Positions 1 through 8,835 of a stretch of DNA of 64,000 nt are shown here, piece by piece; the stretch's first letter is position 1, and every line of letters begins with the position of its first letter. The translations under genes were made by a program, and so were the position numbers. The DNA lies in assembly GCF_018860705.1 (NCBI RefSeq), contig NZ_JAHKQA010000056.1, forward strand, positions 62,001-126,000. Direction: 5' to 3'. The stretch is from Citreicella sp. C3M06 (GTDB lineage Bacteria; Pseudomonadota; Alphaproteobacteria; Rhodobacterales; Rhodobacteraceae). The notes under the pieces were generated by a model. The model did no database searches, was not told the origin of the DNA, and saw only the letters and a list, made by a program, of their open reading frames with translations.

Positions 1-677
1 CTTTCGATCCGGCCACCACAACCGGGGCCTGGGCCGGAGAAATCGGGCAGGTTCAGATGCTGCCGCGCGACATTCTGGAAAACGGCGTCGATGGCGATGG
101 CGACGGGCAGGTGCGGCTCAAGACCTCGGCGCCCGATGCGTTGATGTCGGGGGCAAAGATGCTGGCGGGGCTGGGCTGGCGTCATGGCGAGCCATGGCTC
201 GAAGAGGTGGAGCTGCCAGAGGGCATGGATTGGGCGCTGAGCGGGCTGGAAACCACGCGCACCGTGGCGGAGTGGGAACGGCTCGGGGTGCGGGCCCGCG
301 ATGGGGCGCTGGATGACGGGCGGCTCGAAGCGTCGATCCTGCTGCCGCAGGGCAAGGGCGGGCCAAGCTTTATCGCCTACCCGAACTTCCGCGTCTATTT
401 TGAATGGAATCAAAGCTTTACCTATGTCATGACCGCCGCCTATTTCGCCACGCGGCTCGAAGGCGCCCCGGTGTATGAGGCTGGAACCCCTGCGCCCGGC
501 CTGTCTGGCGAGCAGATGCAGGCGCTGCAACGGGCCTTGCAGGCACGCGGCTACGATGTCGGGGAGATTGACGGCATCCTCGGCGCGGGAACCCGCGCAG
601 CGGTGCGTGACGTGCAGGCGCGGCTGGGGCTGGCCGCTGACGGCTGGCCAACGCAGGAGCTGCTGAACCGACTCTGA
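1..677 (+). CDS. Lytic murein transglycosylase, MltB type (5' truncated)
   Basis: The reading frame is open from base 3, so this is the C-terminal part (about 224 residues) of a gene that starts before the window; the first in-frame ATG at 57 is internal. The segment GAWAGEIGQVQMLPRD near visible residue 8, followed by NGVDGDGDG, matches the G-x-x-A-G-x-x-G-x-x-Q and D-x-D-G-D-G blocks of MltB/SLT_2 transglycosylases, which cleave peptidoglycan to 1,6-anhydro-muropeptides in the periplasm. The last 55 residues (LQRALQARGYDVG...GILGAGTRAAVRDVQ) form a peptidoglycan-binding (PG_binding_1) domain. The catalytic Glu would lie in the missing part. A nested hairpin (GCGGGGA at 680-686 with TCCCCGC at 710-716) follows the stop. 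Confidence 0.88.
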   Translation, partial: FDPATTTGAWAGEIGQVQMLPRDILENGVDGDGDGQVRLKTSAPDALMSGAKMLAGLGWRHGEPWLEEVELPEGMDWALSGLETTRTVAEWERLGVRARDGALDDGRLEASILLPQGKGGPSFIAYPNFRVYFEWNQSFTYVMTAAYFATRLEGAPVYEAGTPAPGLSGEQMQALQRALQARGYDVGEIDGILGAGTRAAVRDVQARLGLAADGWPTQELLNRL

Positions 678-716
678 GGGCGGGGAACATGCGCGCCGCT
701 TCGCGGTTGTCCCCGC

Positions 717-1115
717 ATGATACGCGATTTCGTTCTTCCAGCGGCGCTTTTGTCGCTTGCCCAGCTGACCTTTTGCCACGGCGCGCAAAAGGCGGGCGAG
801 CCTGCGGCCAACGTCATCCCCGCCGAGATGCGCGGCCGCTGGGGCATCACCCGCGCCGATTGTGATGTGACGCAGGGGGATAACAGCGGGGCAATGCTGG
901 TGTCGTCCGAAATGCTGGGCTTTCCCGAGTTCCGCGCAAGGCTGGCGACCATCGACGAAGCCACCCCGCAGCGGTTCTCTGCCAGCTATACGGTCACCGG
1001 CGCGGGTGAGCGTGCCATGACCCTGAGCCTGTCAAGCGATGGCCAGACCCTGACCCGCATCGAGACCGATCCCGATGCGGAGTCGGTTTCGAGCCGATAC
1101 CGGCGGTGCGACTGA
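717..1115 (+). CDS. Small secreted hypothetical protein
   Basis: I do not recognise the family. The 132-residue product begins with a basic pair and a hydrophobic stretch (about residues 5-20) that looks like a Sec signal peptide. The LTFC sequence near residue 20 is not a good lipobox. The mature part has a Cys in RADCDVTQG and one in the C-terminal RRCD, which could form a disulfide. The body is rich in short beta-type segments (SASYTVTG, AMTLSLSSDG). It follows the transglycosylase by 39 bases with no convincing Shine-Dalgarno. Its stop codon abuts the stop of the convergent adenine deaminase. Codon use looks like its neighbours. A periplasmic role is inference from the signal peptide alone. 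Confidence 0.6.
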   Translation: MIRDFVLPAALLSLAQLTFCHGAQKAGEPAANVIPAEMRGRWGITRADCDVTQGDNSGAMLVSSEMLGFPEFRARLATIDEATPQRFSASYTVTGAGERAMTLSLSSDGQTLTRIETDPDAESVSSRYRRCD

Positions 1116-2813
1116 TCAGCCGGGAATGATCTCGAATTTCAGCACATCGACCATGCCGCGATCGGTGATCTTCAGCGACGGGATCACCGGCAGGGCAAGG
1201 AACGCGAGCTGAAGGAACGGCTCTTCGAGCGTCACACCAAGGCTGCGGGCGGCGGCACGCAGGTCGACCAGCCGGTCGCGCACCGCCTCGAACGGCTCAA
1301 GGCTCATCAGCCCGGCCACCGGCAGCGCCAGTTCCGCCAGCACCGCGCCATCCTTGACCACGACGAACCCGCCTTCGATCTGTGACAGCCGGTTGGCGGC
1401 CACCGCCATGTCGGCATAGTCGATGCCGACGCAGGCGATGTTGTGGTGATCGTGACAGACGGTCGAGGCGATGGCCCCCGCCTTCAGGCCGAAGCCCTTG
1501 ACGAAACCGGTCGCGACATTGCCGTTCTTGCCATGGCGCTCTGCGACCGCGATGCGGACCAGATCGCGCGCCGGATCGGGGCGCTTGTCGCCATCGACGA
1601 TGGCGATCGTCTCATGCAGGTGATCGGTGAGAATCTGGCCTTCGCGGATGCCGATCACATCGGTCTCTTCGCGGTTGCCGCCGGCGCGGAACTGTTCGGC
1701 GCGCAGCGGCGGGGCCTTGACCGATTGGCGCCCAACCGGGGCCACGGTTTCCCGGCCCGCAAAGGCAGCCTCGTCCACCACGCGCCCCGCCGCCAGCACA
1801 AGCTGCGCATGGCAGGTTTCAAGACTGTCCACCGCCACGATATCGGCGCGCTTGCCGGGCGCGATGATGCCGCGATCCTTCAGGCCAAAGGCTTCGGCGG
1901 CCGACAGGGTCGCGGCGCGATAGGCGGCCAGCGGCGGCGTTCCCAGCGCGATCATCGTGCGGATCATGTAATCGAGATGCCCGTGCTCGCCGATGTCCAG
2001 CGGATTGCGGTCATCGGTGCACAGGCACATATAGGGTGAGGTCCGCTCGGTCAGCAGCGGTTGCAGCGCGTGCATGTCCTTGGACACAGACCCTTCGCGG
2101 ATCAGCACCCGCATCCCCTTACGCAGCTTTTCAAGCGCCTCTTCGGCGCTGGTCGCCTCGTGTTCGGTGCGGATTCCGGCGGCGATATAGGCGTTGAGAT
2201 CACGCCCCGATAGCAGCGGGCAATGGCCGTCGATATGGCCACCCTCGAACAGCGCCAGCTTTTCCATCGCCTGAGGATCGCGAAAGATCACGCCGGGGTA
2301 ATTCATGAATTCCGCCAGCCCGATGCCCGAGGGGTGGCCCATCAGTGGCTTCAGATCCGCCGCCAGAAGCTCGGCCCCGGCGGTTTCCATATGGGTCGAG
2401 GGCACGCAGGAGGACAGCTGCACGCGGATATCCATCAGCGTGTGACGGCTGGCCTGCTGGAAATAGCGGATGCCGGCGGCGCCGATCACGTTGGCGATCT
2501 CGTGCGGGTCGCAAATGGCGGTGGTGATGCCGCGCGGCGTCACGCAGCGATCGAATTCAAACGGGGTGACCAGACTGCTTTCGATGTGCAGATGCGTGTC
2601 GATGAAGCCGGGCACGAGGGTCAGGCCGCTGACGTCGATCACCTGCGTGGCGTCGTAATGGTCGAGCGTGCCGACGATAGTATCACCGCAAATCGCAACA
2701 TCGCCGTCCAGCAACTCTCCGGTGACAAGGTCAAGCAGCTTGCCGCCGCGCAAGACGATATCCGCGGGGGCGTCGCCGCGCCCTTGGGCAATCCGTTTTT
2801 CCAGCTCCGCCAT
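1116..2813 (-). CDS. ade: Adenine deaminase
   Basis: The 565-residue product matches bacterial adenine deaminase (adenine to hypoxanthine plus ammonia, purine salvage, cytosol). It is an amidohydrolase: the metal motif lies in [12 protein letters not shown] (His74, His76), followed by the family block [12 protein letters not shown], later an LCTDDRNP segment, and a C-terminal domain with [13 protein letters not shown] start at the ATG at 2813 (MAELEKRI) because AGGAG lies 7 bases upstream; a longer open frame to 2963 has no family-like sequence. Length is close to the E. coli enzyme. It is the last of five minus-strand genes (clpS, rsmC-like, SDR, hemF, ade), but 171 bases separate it from hemF, so it may have its own promoter. 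Confidence 0.93.
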   Translation of the reverse strand: MAELEKRIAQGRGDAPADIVLRGGKLLDLVTGELLDGDVAICGDTIVGTLDHYDATQVIDVSGLTLVPGFIDTHLHIESSLVTPFEFDRCVTPRGITTAICDPHEIANVIGAAGIRYFQQASRHTLMDIRVQLSSCVPSTHMETAGAELLAADLKPLMGHPSGIGLAEFMNYPGVIFRDPQAMEKLALFEGGHIDGHCPLLSGRDLNAYIAAGIRTEHEATSAEEALEKLRKGMRVLIREGSVSKDMHALQPLLTERTSPYMCLCTDDRNPLDIGEHGHLDYMIRTMIALGTPPLAAYRAATLSAAEAFGLKDRGIIAPGKRADIVAVDSLETCHAQLVLAAGRVVDEAAFAGRETVAPVGRQSVKAPPLRAEQFRAGGNREETDVIGIREGQILTDHLHETIAIVDGDKRPDPARDLVRIAVAERHGKNGNVATGFVKGFGLKAGAIASTVCHDHHNIACVGIDYADMAVAANRLSQIEGGFVVVKDGAVLAELALPVAGLMSLEPFEAVRDRLVDLRAAARSLGVTLEEPFLQLAFLALPVIPSLKITDRGMVDVLKFEIIPG

Positions 2814-2984
2814 GATGTGTCTCCTGTCGTTTGCGCGATCTAAACACAGCCTCGGGGCAGGCGCGAGGGGGTGCCGGTGCGAGCTTGAAGCGATTTGACG
2901 ACGCCGGGACGAGAGGCCAGCCGCCAGCCGCGCAGCGCCACACGCTGGCGGCGATGCGGTCACATGAGGCGGGGCTGCTCTAAC

Positions 2985-3875
2985 TCAGGCCCATTTCGCC
3001 AGTGGCGGCAGGCTCATCAGAACCGCGTCAGGGTCGTGCCCGGTGGCCAGCCCGAATTTGGTGCCCCGGTCGTAGACGAGGTTGTATTCGGCATAGAGCC
3101 CGCGATGGACCAGCTGCGCGTCCTTGTCCGCCTCGGTAAACGCCTGCGTGCGGCGGGTTTCAACGAGGGGAACATAGGCGGGCAGAAACGCGCGCCCGAT
3201 GTCCTGGGTCAGGGCGAAATCGGTCTCCCAATCGCCGGTGTTGCGGTCGTCCATGAACACCCCGCCAACCCCGCGCGCCCGCTTGCGGTGCGGGATGTAG
3301 AAATACTCATCCGCCCAAGCCTTCAGCGCCGGATACAGATCCGCGCCATGCGGATCGAGATGGGCCTTTTGCGTCGCGTGAAAATGCGCCGTGTCGGCGT
3401 CATACTCAAGGCAGGGGTTCAGATCAGAGCCGCCGCCGAACCACCATGCGTTCGGGGTCCAGAACATGCGCGTGTTCATGTGAACCGCGGGCACATGCGG
3501 GTTGCGCATATGGGCGACAAGGGAAATGCCGCTGGCCCAGAACCGCGGATCGCTTTCGATTCCGGGCACGCCGCGCGCTGCCATGGATTTCTGAGCGGCG
3601 CTGCCGAGCGTGCCATAGACCGTGGACACGTTGACACCGACCTTTTCGAACACTCGCCCGCCGCGCATCACGCTCATCAGCCCGCCGCCCGCGTCGGAGC
3701 CGTCATCGGCGCTGCGCACCGTCGGGGTCACGTCAAAGCGGCCGGGCGGCAGATCTGCGAAGGGCCCATCGGCGTGGCTGTCTTCGAGCCCTTCGAAGGC
3801 GGTGACGATGTCGTCACGCAGCCTGCGAAACCAGCCCGAGGCACGGGCCTTTCGCTCGGTGAAATCGTCGGTCAT
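2985..3875 (-). CDS. hemF: Oxygen-dependent coproporphyrinogen-III oxidase
   Basis: This 296-residue protein is the aerobic HemF enzyme, which oxidatively decarboxylates coproporphyrinogen III to protoporphyrinogen IX in haem (and, where present, bacteriochlorophyll) synthesis. Family blocks are easily seen: GGGLMSVMRGGRVFEKVGVN, HMNTRMF, WWFGGGSDLNP, GVGGVFMDDRN and YAEYNLVYDRGTKFGL. The ATG at 3875 is preceded by GGGAG at a suitable distance; the open frame runs to 3926 but those residues are not family-like. The SDR gene stops 51 bases upstream, so the two may be cotranscribed. No FNR-type palindrome was obvious in the short upstream gap. Length is normal for HemF. Confidence 0.95.
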   Translation of the reverse strand: MTDDFTERKARASGWFRRLRDDIVTAFEGLEDSHADGPFADLPPGRFDVTPTVRSADDGSDAGGGLMSVMRGGRVFEKVGVNVSTVYGTLGSAAQKSMAARGVPGIESDPRFWASGISLVAHMRNPHVPAVHMNTRMFWTPNAWWFGGGSDLNPCLEYDADTAHFHATQKAHLDPHGADLYPALKAWADEYFYIPHRKRARGVGGVFMDDRNTGDWETDFALTQDIGRAFLPAYVPLVETRRTQAFTEADKDAQLVHRGLYAEYNLVYDRGTKFGLATGHDPDAVLMSLPPLAKWA

Positions 3876-3926
3876 GGCGCGGCTCCCTTTTTGGCCGGTG
3901 ATAGCGCCGCACCGGGCGCGAGGCAA

Positions 3927-4721
3927 TCAATGCGCGGGGGCAGACACCGGATCGAGCAGGGTGCGCCCGCCATCCACGGTCAGGATCTGCCCGGTCATGA
4001 AGCCAGAGCCGTCGGAGGCCAGAAACTGCACCGCTTCGGCCAGCGCGCCGGGCGCCGCGATGCGGCCCAGCGGCGTGTGGGCCTCGATCTCGCGGCGATA
4101 GTCGGGGTGCGCCTTCAGCCGGTCCTTGAGGCTGGCCGACATCACCGAGCCGACGCCCAGCCCGTTGACCCGGATGCGATGCGGTGCCAGTTCCACCGCC
4201 AGCGAGCGGGTCATCTGGTCAAGCGCGGCGCAGCTGATCGAATAGGCCATCAGCTGCTTTTGCGTCCGGCAGGCCGCGATCGAGGACAGGTTGACGATGG
4301 TCCCGACCTCGCGGTCGTCGCTGCCTTCGCCCTGCTTGATCATGCGCTTTGCAACGATCTGGCTGAGCCGCAGCGCCGGGGTCAGATTCTGGCCCAGCAG
4401 GGTCTCGACCGAGGTATCGTCAAGGTCGAGCGGGTCGTTGGGCAGCATCTGGCGCGCGCCGTTCACCAGAATATCGACGCGGTCGAAGGCGTCGAGCGTG
4501 GCAGAGAGCAGGTTTGCCAGCGTCAGCTTTTCGCGCAGGTCGCCGGCAAAATAGACCATGTTCTCGGTCTCTTGGCCGCATTCCTTGGCGAGGCGGCTTT
4601 CATCCATGTCGGCGAACATCACGTTCGCGCCCTTGTTGGCGAAATGCCGGGCGATGGCGAGGCCGATGCCGTTTGCGGCACCGGTGACGATGGCGGTCTT
4701 GCCTTCGATCGAATAGCTCAT
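3927..4721 (-). CDS. Short-chain dehydrogenase/reductase with altered active site
   Basis: A classical-length (264 residues) Rossmann SDR. The cofactor motif TGAANGIG is at residues 13-20 and Asp at the end of beta-2 (FADMD) suggests NAD(H) preference. The usual NNAG is NGAR (87-90), the catalytic Ser is in NLSS (146-147), and Tyr160 is present. The expected YxxxK is YSISC: residue 164 is Cys (codon TGC at 4232-4230), confirmed by reading the DNA. The Lys is normally needed to lower the Tyr pKa, so the enzyme may have changed chemistry or lost activity. The C-terminal FMTGQILTVDGG is typical. It lies between the rsmC-like gene (44 bases) and hemF (51 bases). The substrate is unknown. Confidence 0.85.
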   Translation of the reverse strand: MSYSIEGKTAIVTGAANGIGLAIARHFANKGANVMFADMDESRLAKECGQETENMVYFAGDLREKLTLANLLSATLDAFDRVDILVNGARQMLPNDPLDLDDTSVETLLGQNLTPALRLSQIVAKRMIKQGEGSDDREVGTIVNLSSIAACRTQKQLMAYSISCAALDQMTRSLAVELAPHRIRVNGLGVGSVMSASLKDRLKAHPDYRREIEAHTPLGRIAAPGALAEAVQFLASDGSGFMTGQILTVDGGRTLLDPVSAPAH

Positions 4722-4765
4722 GGGGCGGTCCTGACTAGGGTGTGCAGCGAAAAGGTTAACGCTGC

Positions 4766-5743
4766 TCAGGCCTTCGGGCGATAGCCATGAAGGATCTTGA
4801 AGCGCGCATCGCCCGCGATTTCTTCGGAATGCCTGAAATCTGCCTCGAGCTGAGGCTCGTAGGGCAGGTGGCGGTTGGCCACCAGCCACAGGCTGCCCGA
4901 GGGTTTCAGAATCCGACGGGCGGCGGTGATGAAGGCACGGCCAAGCGCGGGGTCGGGTTTGCGGCCAATGTGGAAGGGCGGGTTCATCACCACGGCGTCA
5001 AGCCGCGCGGGCGCTTTCCAGTCCAACGCATCGGCCCAGTGAAACTGGGCACGCGGGTCGCTGACATTGCGTCGGGCGCAATCCAGCGCGCTGTGGTCGG
5101 CTTCGACAAGATGCAGCGTGGTGACGCTGTCGCGCGACAGGATGCCGGCAGCTAGGCCGCCCCAGCCGGCACCAAGATCCGCCACCTGCGCGCCAAGCTT
5201 GGCAGGCAGGACAGACAGCAGCAGCTCTGAACCCGGATCGGGCGCCTCAGCGGAAAACACGCCGGGCGCGGTCCACATGCCGTTGCCGTTCTGCACCGGG
5301 CCATGCGCCCAGTCGGCAAAGGCGTCGCTGCTGTTGAACCAGAAGCACTTGCCATGCGCCTTCGACACCTGCCCGGCGATCGGGCTGCGCGCCTTGATCG
5401 CCTTGAGCAGCGGTTCGATCCCGTCAGTCTTTGGCCCGTCGACAACAATCATGCCGGAGGGCACGGCGGCGCAGGCTTCGGCAATGCGCTGTTCGGTCAG
5501 CTCGCGGGCGCGGGCGGGATAGACCACGGCGGCGGCAAATTCCCCCTCGGGGGCCAGCGCGACCGCCACGCCGCGCCGCGCCCATGCGGCGTGATCGGGG
5601 GCAAAGCGCTGCACCACGGTGCAGCGGGTCAACGGCAACGCGGATGCGTCAAGCTCTCCGGGCGCGCCCAGAAGCAGGATACGGCCGTCTTCGGGCAGGG
5701 TCATCCCTGCCTCGGCGGCGAAGCTAAGTCTGTCGGCTGTCAT
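4766..5743 (-). CDS. rsmC: RsmC-like class I methyltransferase
   Basis: The 325-residue product resembles RsmC, which methylates N2 of G1207 in 16S rRNA. It has the tandem architecture of that family: a degenerate N-terminal Rossmann half, then a catalytic half with SAM motif I VADLGAGWGGLAAG (about 187-200), the acidic EADHS, and the target-base motif NPPFHIG (254-260). Near-family alternatives are RlmG or a generic small-subunit MTase, so the exact target base is inference. The start at 5743 (MTADRLSF) is 22 bases after the clpS stop, suggesting cotranscription with clpS. A second in-frame Met lies 13 residues on. Confidence 0.85.
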   Translation of the reverse strand: MTADRLSFAAEAGMTLPEDGRILLLGAPGELDASALPLTRCTVVQRFAPDHAAWARRGVAVALAPEGEFAAAVVYPARARELTEQRIAEACAAVPSGMIVVDGPKTDGIEPLLKAIKARSPIAGQVSKAHGKCFWFNSSDAFADWAHGPVQNGNGMWTAPGVFSAEAPDPGSELLLSVLPAKLGAQVADLGAGWGGLAAGILSRDSVTTLHLVEADHSALDCARRNVSDPRAQFHWADALDWKAPARLDAVVMNPPFHIGRKPDPALGRAFITAARRILKPSGSLWLVANRHLPYEPQLEADFRHSEEIAGDARFKILHGYRPKA

Positions 5744-5765
5744 GCAAGGGCTGGACGGTGCCAGC

Positions 5766-6128
5766 CTACTCCTTTTCCATGGTGCATTGCAGCGGGTGCT
5801 GGTGCCGCCGCGCAAAATCCATCACTTGGCCCACTTTGGTTTCGGCGATCTCGTGGCTGAAAACGCCGACAACGGCGACGCCCTTCTTGTGCACGGTCAG
5901 CATGATCTCGAAAGCCTCTGCATGGGTCATGCCGAAGAACCGTTCGAGCACATGCACCACGAATTCCATCGGGGTGTAATCGTCATTCAGCAACAAAACC
6001 TTGTACAGCGGCGGGCGCTTGGTCTTCGGCTTGGTCTGCACCACGATATCGGAATCGCTGTTGCCCCCATCGTCATCGAAGGGCGTGTTGGCAAGGCGGA
6101 AGGGGCTCTCCGTGATGGTGTGGGGCAT
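5766..6128 (-). CDS. clpS: ATP-dependent Clp protease adaptor ClpS
   Basis: ClpS binds the N-domain of ClpA and delivers N-degron substrates to ClpAP. The core is unmistakable: [21 protein letters not shown], then [25 protein letters not shown] and a C-terminal helix region. The N-terminal 40 residues are acidic and low complexity ([10 protein letters not shown]), typical of the flexible ClpS extension. I use the ATG at 6128 (MPHTITE); a GTG at 6137 (three residues longer) is also possible and neither has a strong Shine-Dalgarno. It heads the minus-strand group ahead of the rsmC-like gene and is divergent from the HAD gene at 6252. An AT-rich promoter-like stretch lies at 6198-6213. Confidence 0.95.
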   Translation of the reverse strand: MPHTITESPFRLANTPFDDDGGNSDSDIVVQTKPKTKRPPLYKVLLLNDDYTPMEFVVHVLERFFGMTHAEAFEIMLTVHKKGVAVVGVFSHEIAETKVGQVMDFARRHQHPLQCTMEKE

Positions 6129-6199
6129 CTCGGTCACTCGGCTCGCGATCAGGCGCGCCAGACCATCTGGCGCTTTGCGGTGTTGGGGTCGAAGCGCTT

Positions 6200-6213
6200 A
6201 TATATAGCGATGC
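6200..6213. promoter_or_regulatory. AT-rich 14-mer, first copy (promoter-like)
   Basis: The sequence ATATATAGCGATGC lies between divergent clpS and the HAD gene and recurs exactly at 7031-7044 upstream of the D,D-carboxypeptidase gene. On the plus strand TTATAT (6198-6203) could be a -10 with TTGCGG (6175-6180) as -35 and a 17-base spacer. Both are weak matches. The role as a -10 region is inference. Confidence 0.3.
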
Positions 6214-6251
6214 GCCCCTGAGGGAAAGAGCGCAACAAGGAGTGTCTTCAT

Positions 6252-6959
6252 ATGGCCACAAATTTGCAAACAATTGGTTTCGACGCGGATGACACGCTTT
6301 GGCACAACGAGCGCTTCTTCAAGCTGACGCAGGAGCATTTCGCCGAGCTGCTCAAGGATCATGCCGACACCACCGATCTTGACGCACGGCTACTGGCGGC
6401 AGAGCGACGCAACATCGGGCATTACGGCTTTGGGGTGAAGGGCTTTGTGCTGTCGATGATCGAGACCGCCATCGAGGTGACCGAAGGGCGGGTGCCCGGC
6501 ACGGTGATTTCCCAGATCATGCTGGCGGGGCAGGACATGCTGGCCCACCCGATCGAGCTGCTGCCCCATGTCGAAGAGACGATCGAGGCGCTTGCCCCCG
6601 CGCATCATCTCGTGCTGATCACCAAGGGCGATCTGCTGCATCAGGAGCGCAAGCTGGCGCAATCGGGGCTGGGCAACTGGTTCGACGCGGTGCAGATCGT
6701 GTCGGACAAGACCCCGGACACCTATGCCCGCATCTTCGCGGATACCCCCGGCGGGCCGGAGGGGGCGATGATGGTCGGCAATTCGATGAAATCCGACGTC
6801 CTGCCGGCGATCGAGGTCGGCGCATGGGGCGTCCATGTCCCGCATGAGCTGGTGTGGGGGCTGGAACTGGCCGAGGCGCCGGACCATGCACGCTTTGTCG
6901 ATCTGCCCGATCTGGGCGGCTTGCCGGGGCTTGTTTCACGGATTCGCGAGGGTGGCTAA
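6252..6959 (+). CDS. HAD-superfamily hydrolase
   Basis: A 235-residue haloacid-dehalogenase-type phosphatase. Motif I is GFDADDTLWHNE, with nucleophile Asp11 and general acid Asp13. Motif II Thr is in LITKGD and motif III/IV in MVGNSMKSDV. The cap is helical and of the C1 type (residues 20-100). The substrate is likely a small phosphorylated metabolite but cannot be named. AAGGAG lies about 8 bases before the ATG. It stands alone between clpS (divergent) and the D,D-carboxypeptidase (225 bases downstream). Confidence 0.85.
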   Translation: MATNLQTIGFDADDTLWHNERFFKLTQEHFAELLKDHADTTDLDARLLAAERRNIGHYGFGVKGFVLSMIETAIEVTEGRVPGTVISQIMLAGQDMLAHPIELLPHVEETIEALAPAHHLVLITKGDLLHQERKLAQSGLGNWFDAVQIVSDKTPDTYARIFADTPGGPEGAMMVGNSMKSDVLPAIEVGAWGVHVPHELVWGLELAEAPDHARFVDLPDLGGLPGLVSRIREGG

Positions 6960-7030
6960 AGGTGATTTGAGCAGCGTGCCTTAATCTCGCCACAATCGCT
7001 TTTCTGGGGGAAGGGGCGCCGAAACTCCCC

Positions 7031-7044
7031 ATATATAGCGATGC
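7031..7044. promoter_or_regulatory. AT-rich 14-mer, second copy (promoter-like)
   Basis: Exact second copy of ATATATAGCGATGC, 140 bases before the GTG start of the carboxypeptidase gene. It is preceded by CCCC, so CCCCATATAT looks like a heat-shock -10 element, but I find no matching -35 13-15 bases upstream. TTGACG at 7047-7052 is a further -35 candidate without a clear -10. Confidence 0.3.
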
Positions 7045-7183
7045 AATTGACGTAAAAACCGACCCGGATCAAATGATTGCAGGCTTTCTTTAAAGCAATC
7101 TCCGTGCTACGCTCACAGACAATCAAAACAGACTGTTCACCGGGATCAACCCGGGAACCCGAGGCAGAAAAGAGGCAGATACC

Positions 7184-8689
7184 GTGACGGGACGGCACAG
7201 GCATTCGCCGGGCCGAGCAGGCCTTCATTTGTTCATGCTCATCTGGTGCTTGGCGATGGCACCAGCGCTTGCATTCGCAGCACCCTATGCGGGCTATGTG
7301 ATGGATGCGCGCACCGGTGAAACACTTCACAGCGAAAACGCGGATACGCCGTTACACCCGGCGTCTCTGACCAAGATGATGACCCTGTACATCACCTTCG
7401 AGGCGGTGCAGCACGGCGAAATCACCATGGACGATTACGTCACGGTGTCGCGCAATGCCGCGGCGGAACCGCCCTCGAAGCTAGGGCTGCGGCAGGGGCA
7501 GAAGATCAAGCTGCGCTATCTGGTGCGGGCAGCGGCGATCAAGTCGGCGAATGACGCGGCGACCGCGATCGGCGAACATATCGCGGGTTCGGAAGATGCC
7601 TTTGCGGCGCGGATGACCCGGACGGCGCGGGCGCTTGGCATGTCCAAGACCACTTTCAAGAACGCCCATGGCCTGACCCTTGCCGGGCACCTGTCGACGG
7701 CGCATGATATGGCGATCCTCGGGCGGCACATGGTCTATGACTATCCGCAGTATTACAACCTGTTCTCGCGCATCTCGGAAGACGCGGGCATCCGTCAGGT
7801 GTCCAACACCAACCGGCGTTTCCTTGCCTCTTACAAGGGGGCCGATGGCATCAAGACCGGCTACACCAATGCGGCGGGCTTCAACCTCGTGGCCTCGGCG
7901 CAGCGCGGCGATACGCGGATTATCACCGTGGTCTTTGGCGGGCGCTCCACCGCGTCGCGCAATGCACGGGTGGTCGAGCTTCTGGATTACGGTTTCAGCA
8001 AGGCCAAGAAACGCGTGGCGCTGAACAAGCCGGCCTTGCCGCCCTACATGGGCAACAAGAACCTTGGAAACGTCTTCATCGCCGAAAGCGCCAACCCCGA
8101 TCCCGAGGGTGCGCGCGGCAAGACCATCCGCGTCGTGGCCGCCGCGCCGACCCGCTCGCTGCGTCCGCAATCGCGCGCCGGTGCCAAGGGCGCCGATGTT
8201 GCGCCGCTGGTCGCCTCGGTTGAAGGCGATATCGAAACGGTGCTGGCTGCGGTTCAATCCGCCCAGCCGGTGGTGGCGCAGATCGTCGCGACCGATGTGG
8301 CCCCCGAGGCCTCGGCCAAGCCGGTCCGCCGCCCTGCGGATCTGACAGGTGTGCAGCTTGCCAGCGTCGGCGGTGGCGCGGGCGCGGTTGTCAGCGATGC
8401 GGCCTCGACGCCCGAGCAGGAGGTGGTCACGCGGCTGTCCACCTCTGGCGGGCATCACTGGGGCATCAACGTCGGGCGCTACGGCAACAAGTACGAGGCC
8501 GAGAAGGTGCTGCTGAAGACCTCGTTGATGGAAAGCTCTACGCTGGACGGCTCGCTGCGCAAGGTCGTGGGGCGCGGGGGCGGCTATGATGCCAACTTCG
8601 TCGGCATGACGCGCGAAATGGCCGACCTTGCCTGTCGCCGTCTTCAGGCGCGTCAGGTGACCTGCTTCATGATGGGGCCAAGTTCCTGA
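7184..8689 (+). CDS. D-alanyl-D-alanine carboxypeptidase with SPOR-like C-terminus
   Basis: A 501-residue exported penicillin-binding protein of the DacA/DacC type, which trims the terminal D-Ala from peptidoglycan pentapeptides. A signal peptide ends near residue 33 (ALAFA-APY). The active-site triad of motifs is complete: SLTK (Ser61, Lys64), SAN (121-123) and KTG (224-226). After the catalytic domain comes an Ala/Pro/Val-rich linker (about 290-415). The last 80 residues (HHWGINVGRYGNKYEAEKVL...) look like a SPOR domain, which would bind denuded glycan at the division site. The start is GTG at 7184 with AGAGG upstream; a later ATG would shorten the signal peptide. A strong terminator follows. 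Confidence 0.92.
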   Translation: MTGRHRHSPGRAGLHLFMLIWCLAMAPALAFAAPYAGYVMDARTGETLHSENADTPLHPASLTKMMTLYITFEAVQHGEITMDDYVTVSRNAAAEPPSKLGLRQGQKIKLRYLVRAAAIKSANDAATAIGEHIAGSEDAFAARMTRTARALGMSKTTFKNAHGLTLAGHLSTAHDMAILGRHMVYDYPQYYNLFSRISEDAGIRQVSNTNRRFLASYKGADGIKTGYTNAAGFNLVASAQRGDTRIITVVFGGRSTASRNARVVELLDYGFSKAKKRVALNKPALPPYMGNKNLGNVFIAESANPDPEGARGKTIRVVAAAPTRSLRPQSRAGAKGADVAPLVASVEGDIETVLAAVQSAQPVVAQIVATDVAPEASAKPVRRPADLTGVQLASVGGGAGAVVSDAASTPEQEVVTRLSTSGGHHWGINVGRYGNKYEAEKVLLKTSLMESSTLDGSLRKVVGRGGGYDANFVGMTREMADLACRRLQARQVTCFMMGPSS

Positions 8690-8749
8690 CCTGATTGCCG
8701 CGGACCGGGAGAAGCAGACATCCCGGCCGTATCCTCCAGAGACCTGAAT

Positions 8750-8778
8750 GCCCCCGGTTCTCTCTCCGGGGGCTTTTT
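8750..8778 (+). terminator. Intrinsic terminator after the carboxypeptidase gene
   Basis: A perfect 8-bp stem, GCCCCCGG (8750-8757) with CCGGGGGC (8766-8773), an 8-base loop and a TTTTT run. It lies 60 bases after the stop codon. Confidence 0.9.
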
Positions 8779-8835
8779 CCTTTTTGGGAACCCGGTGGGC
8801 GGGCCGGGGGTTGATCGGGCAAAAGGAGATTGCCC

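Noticed and set aside
680-716. Terminator after the transglycosylase gene
   Set aside because: The GCGGGGA/TCCCCGC hairpin has a nested stem but no U tract and ends directly at the next start codon, so I only mention it with the gene.
2895-4784. 629-codon plus-strand frame opposite hemF and the SDR gene
   Set aside because: It spans two well-supported minus-strand genes and has no recognisable domains or ribosome-binding site.
7021-7040. Heat-shock (RpoH) promoter suggested by CCCCATATAT
   Set aside because: No CTTGAA-like -35 at the right distance upstream, so the -10 likeness alone is not enough.
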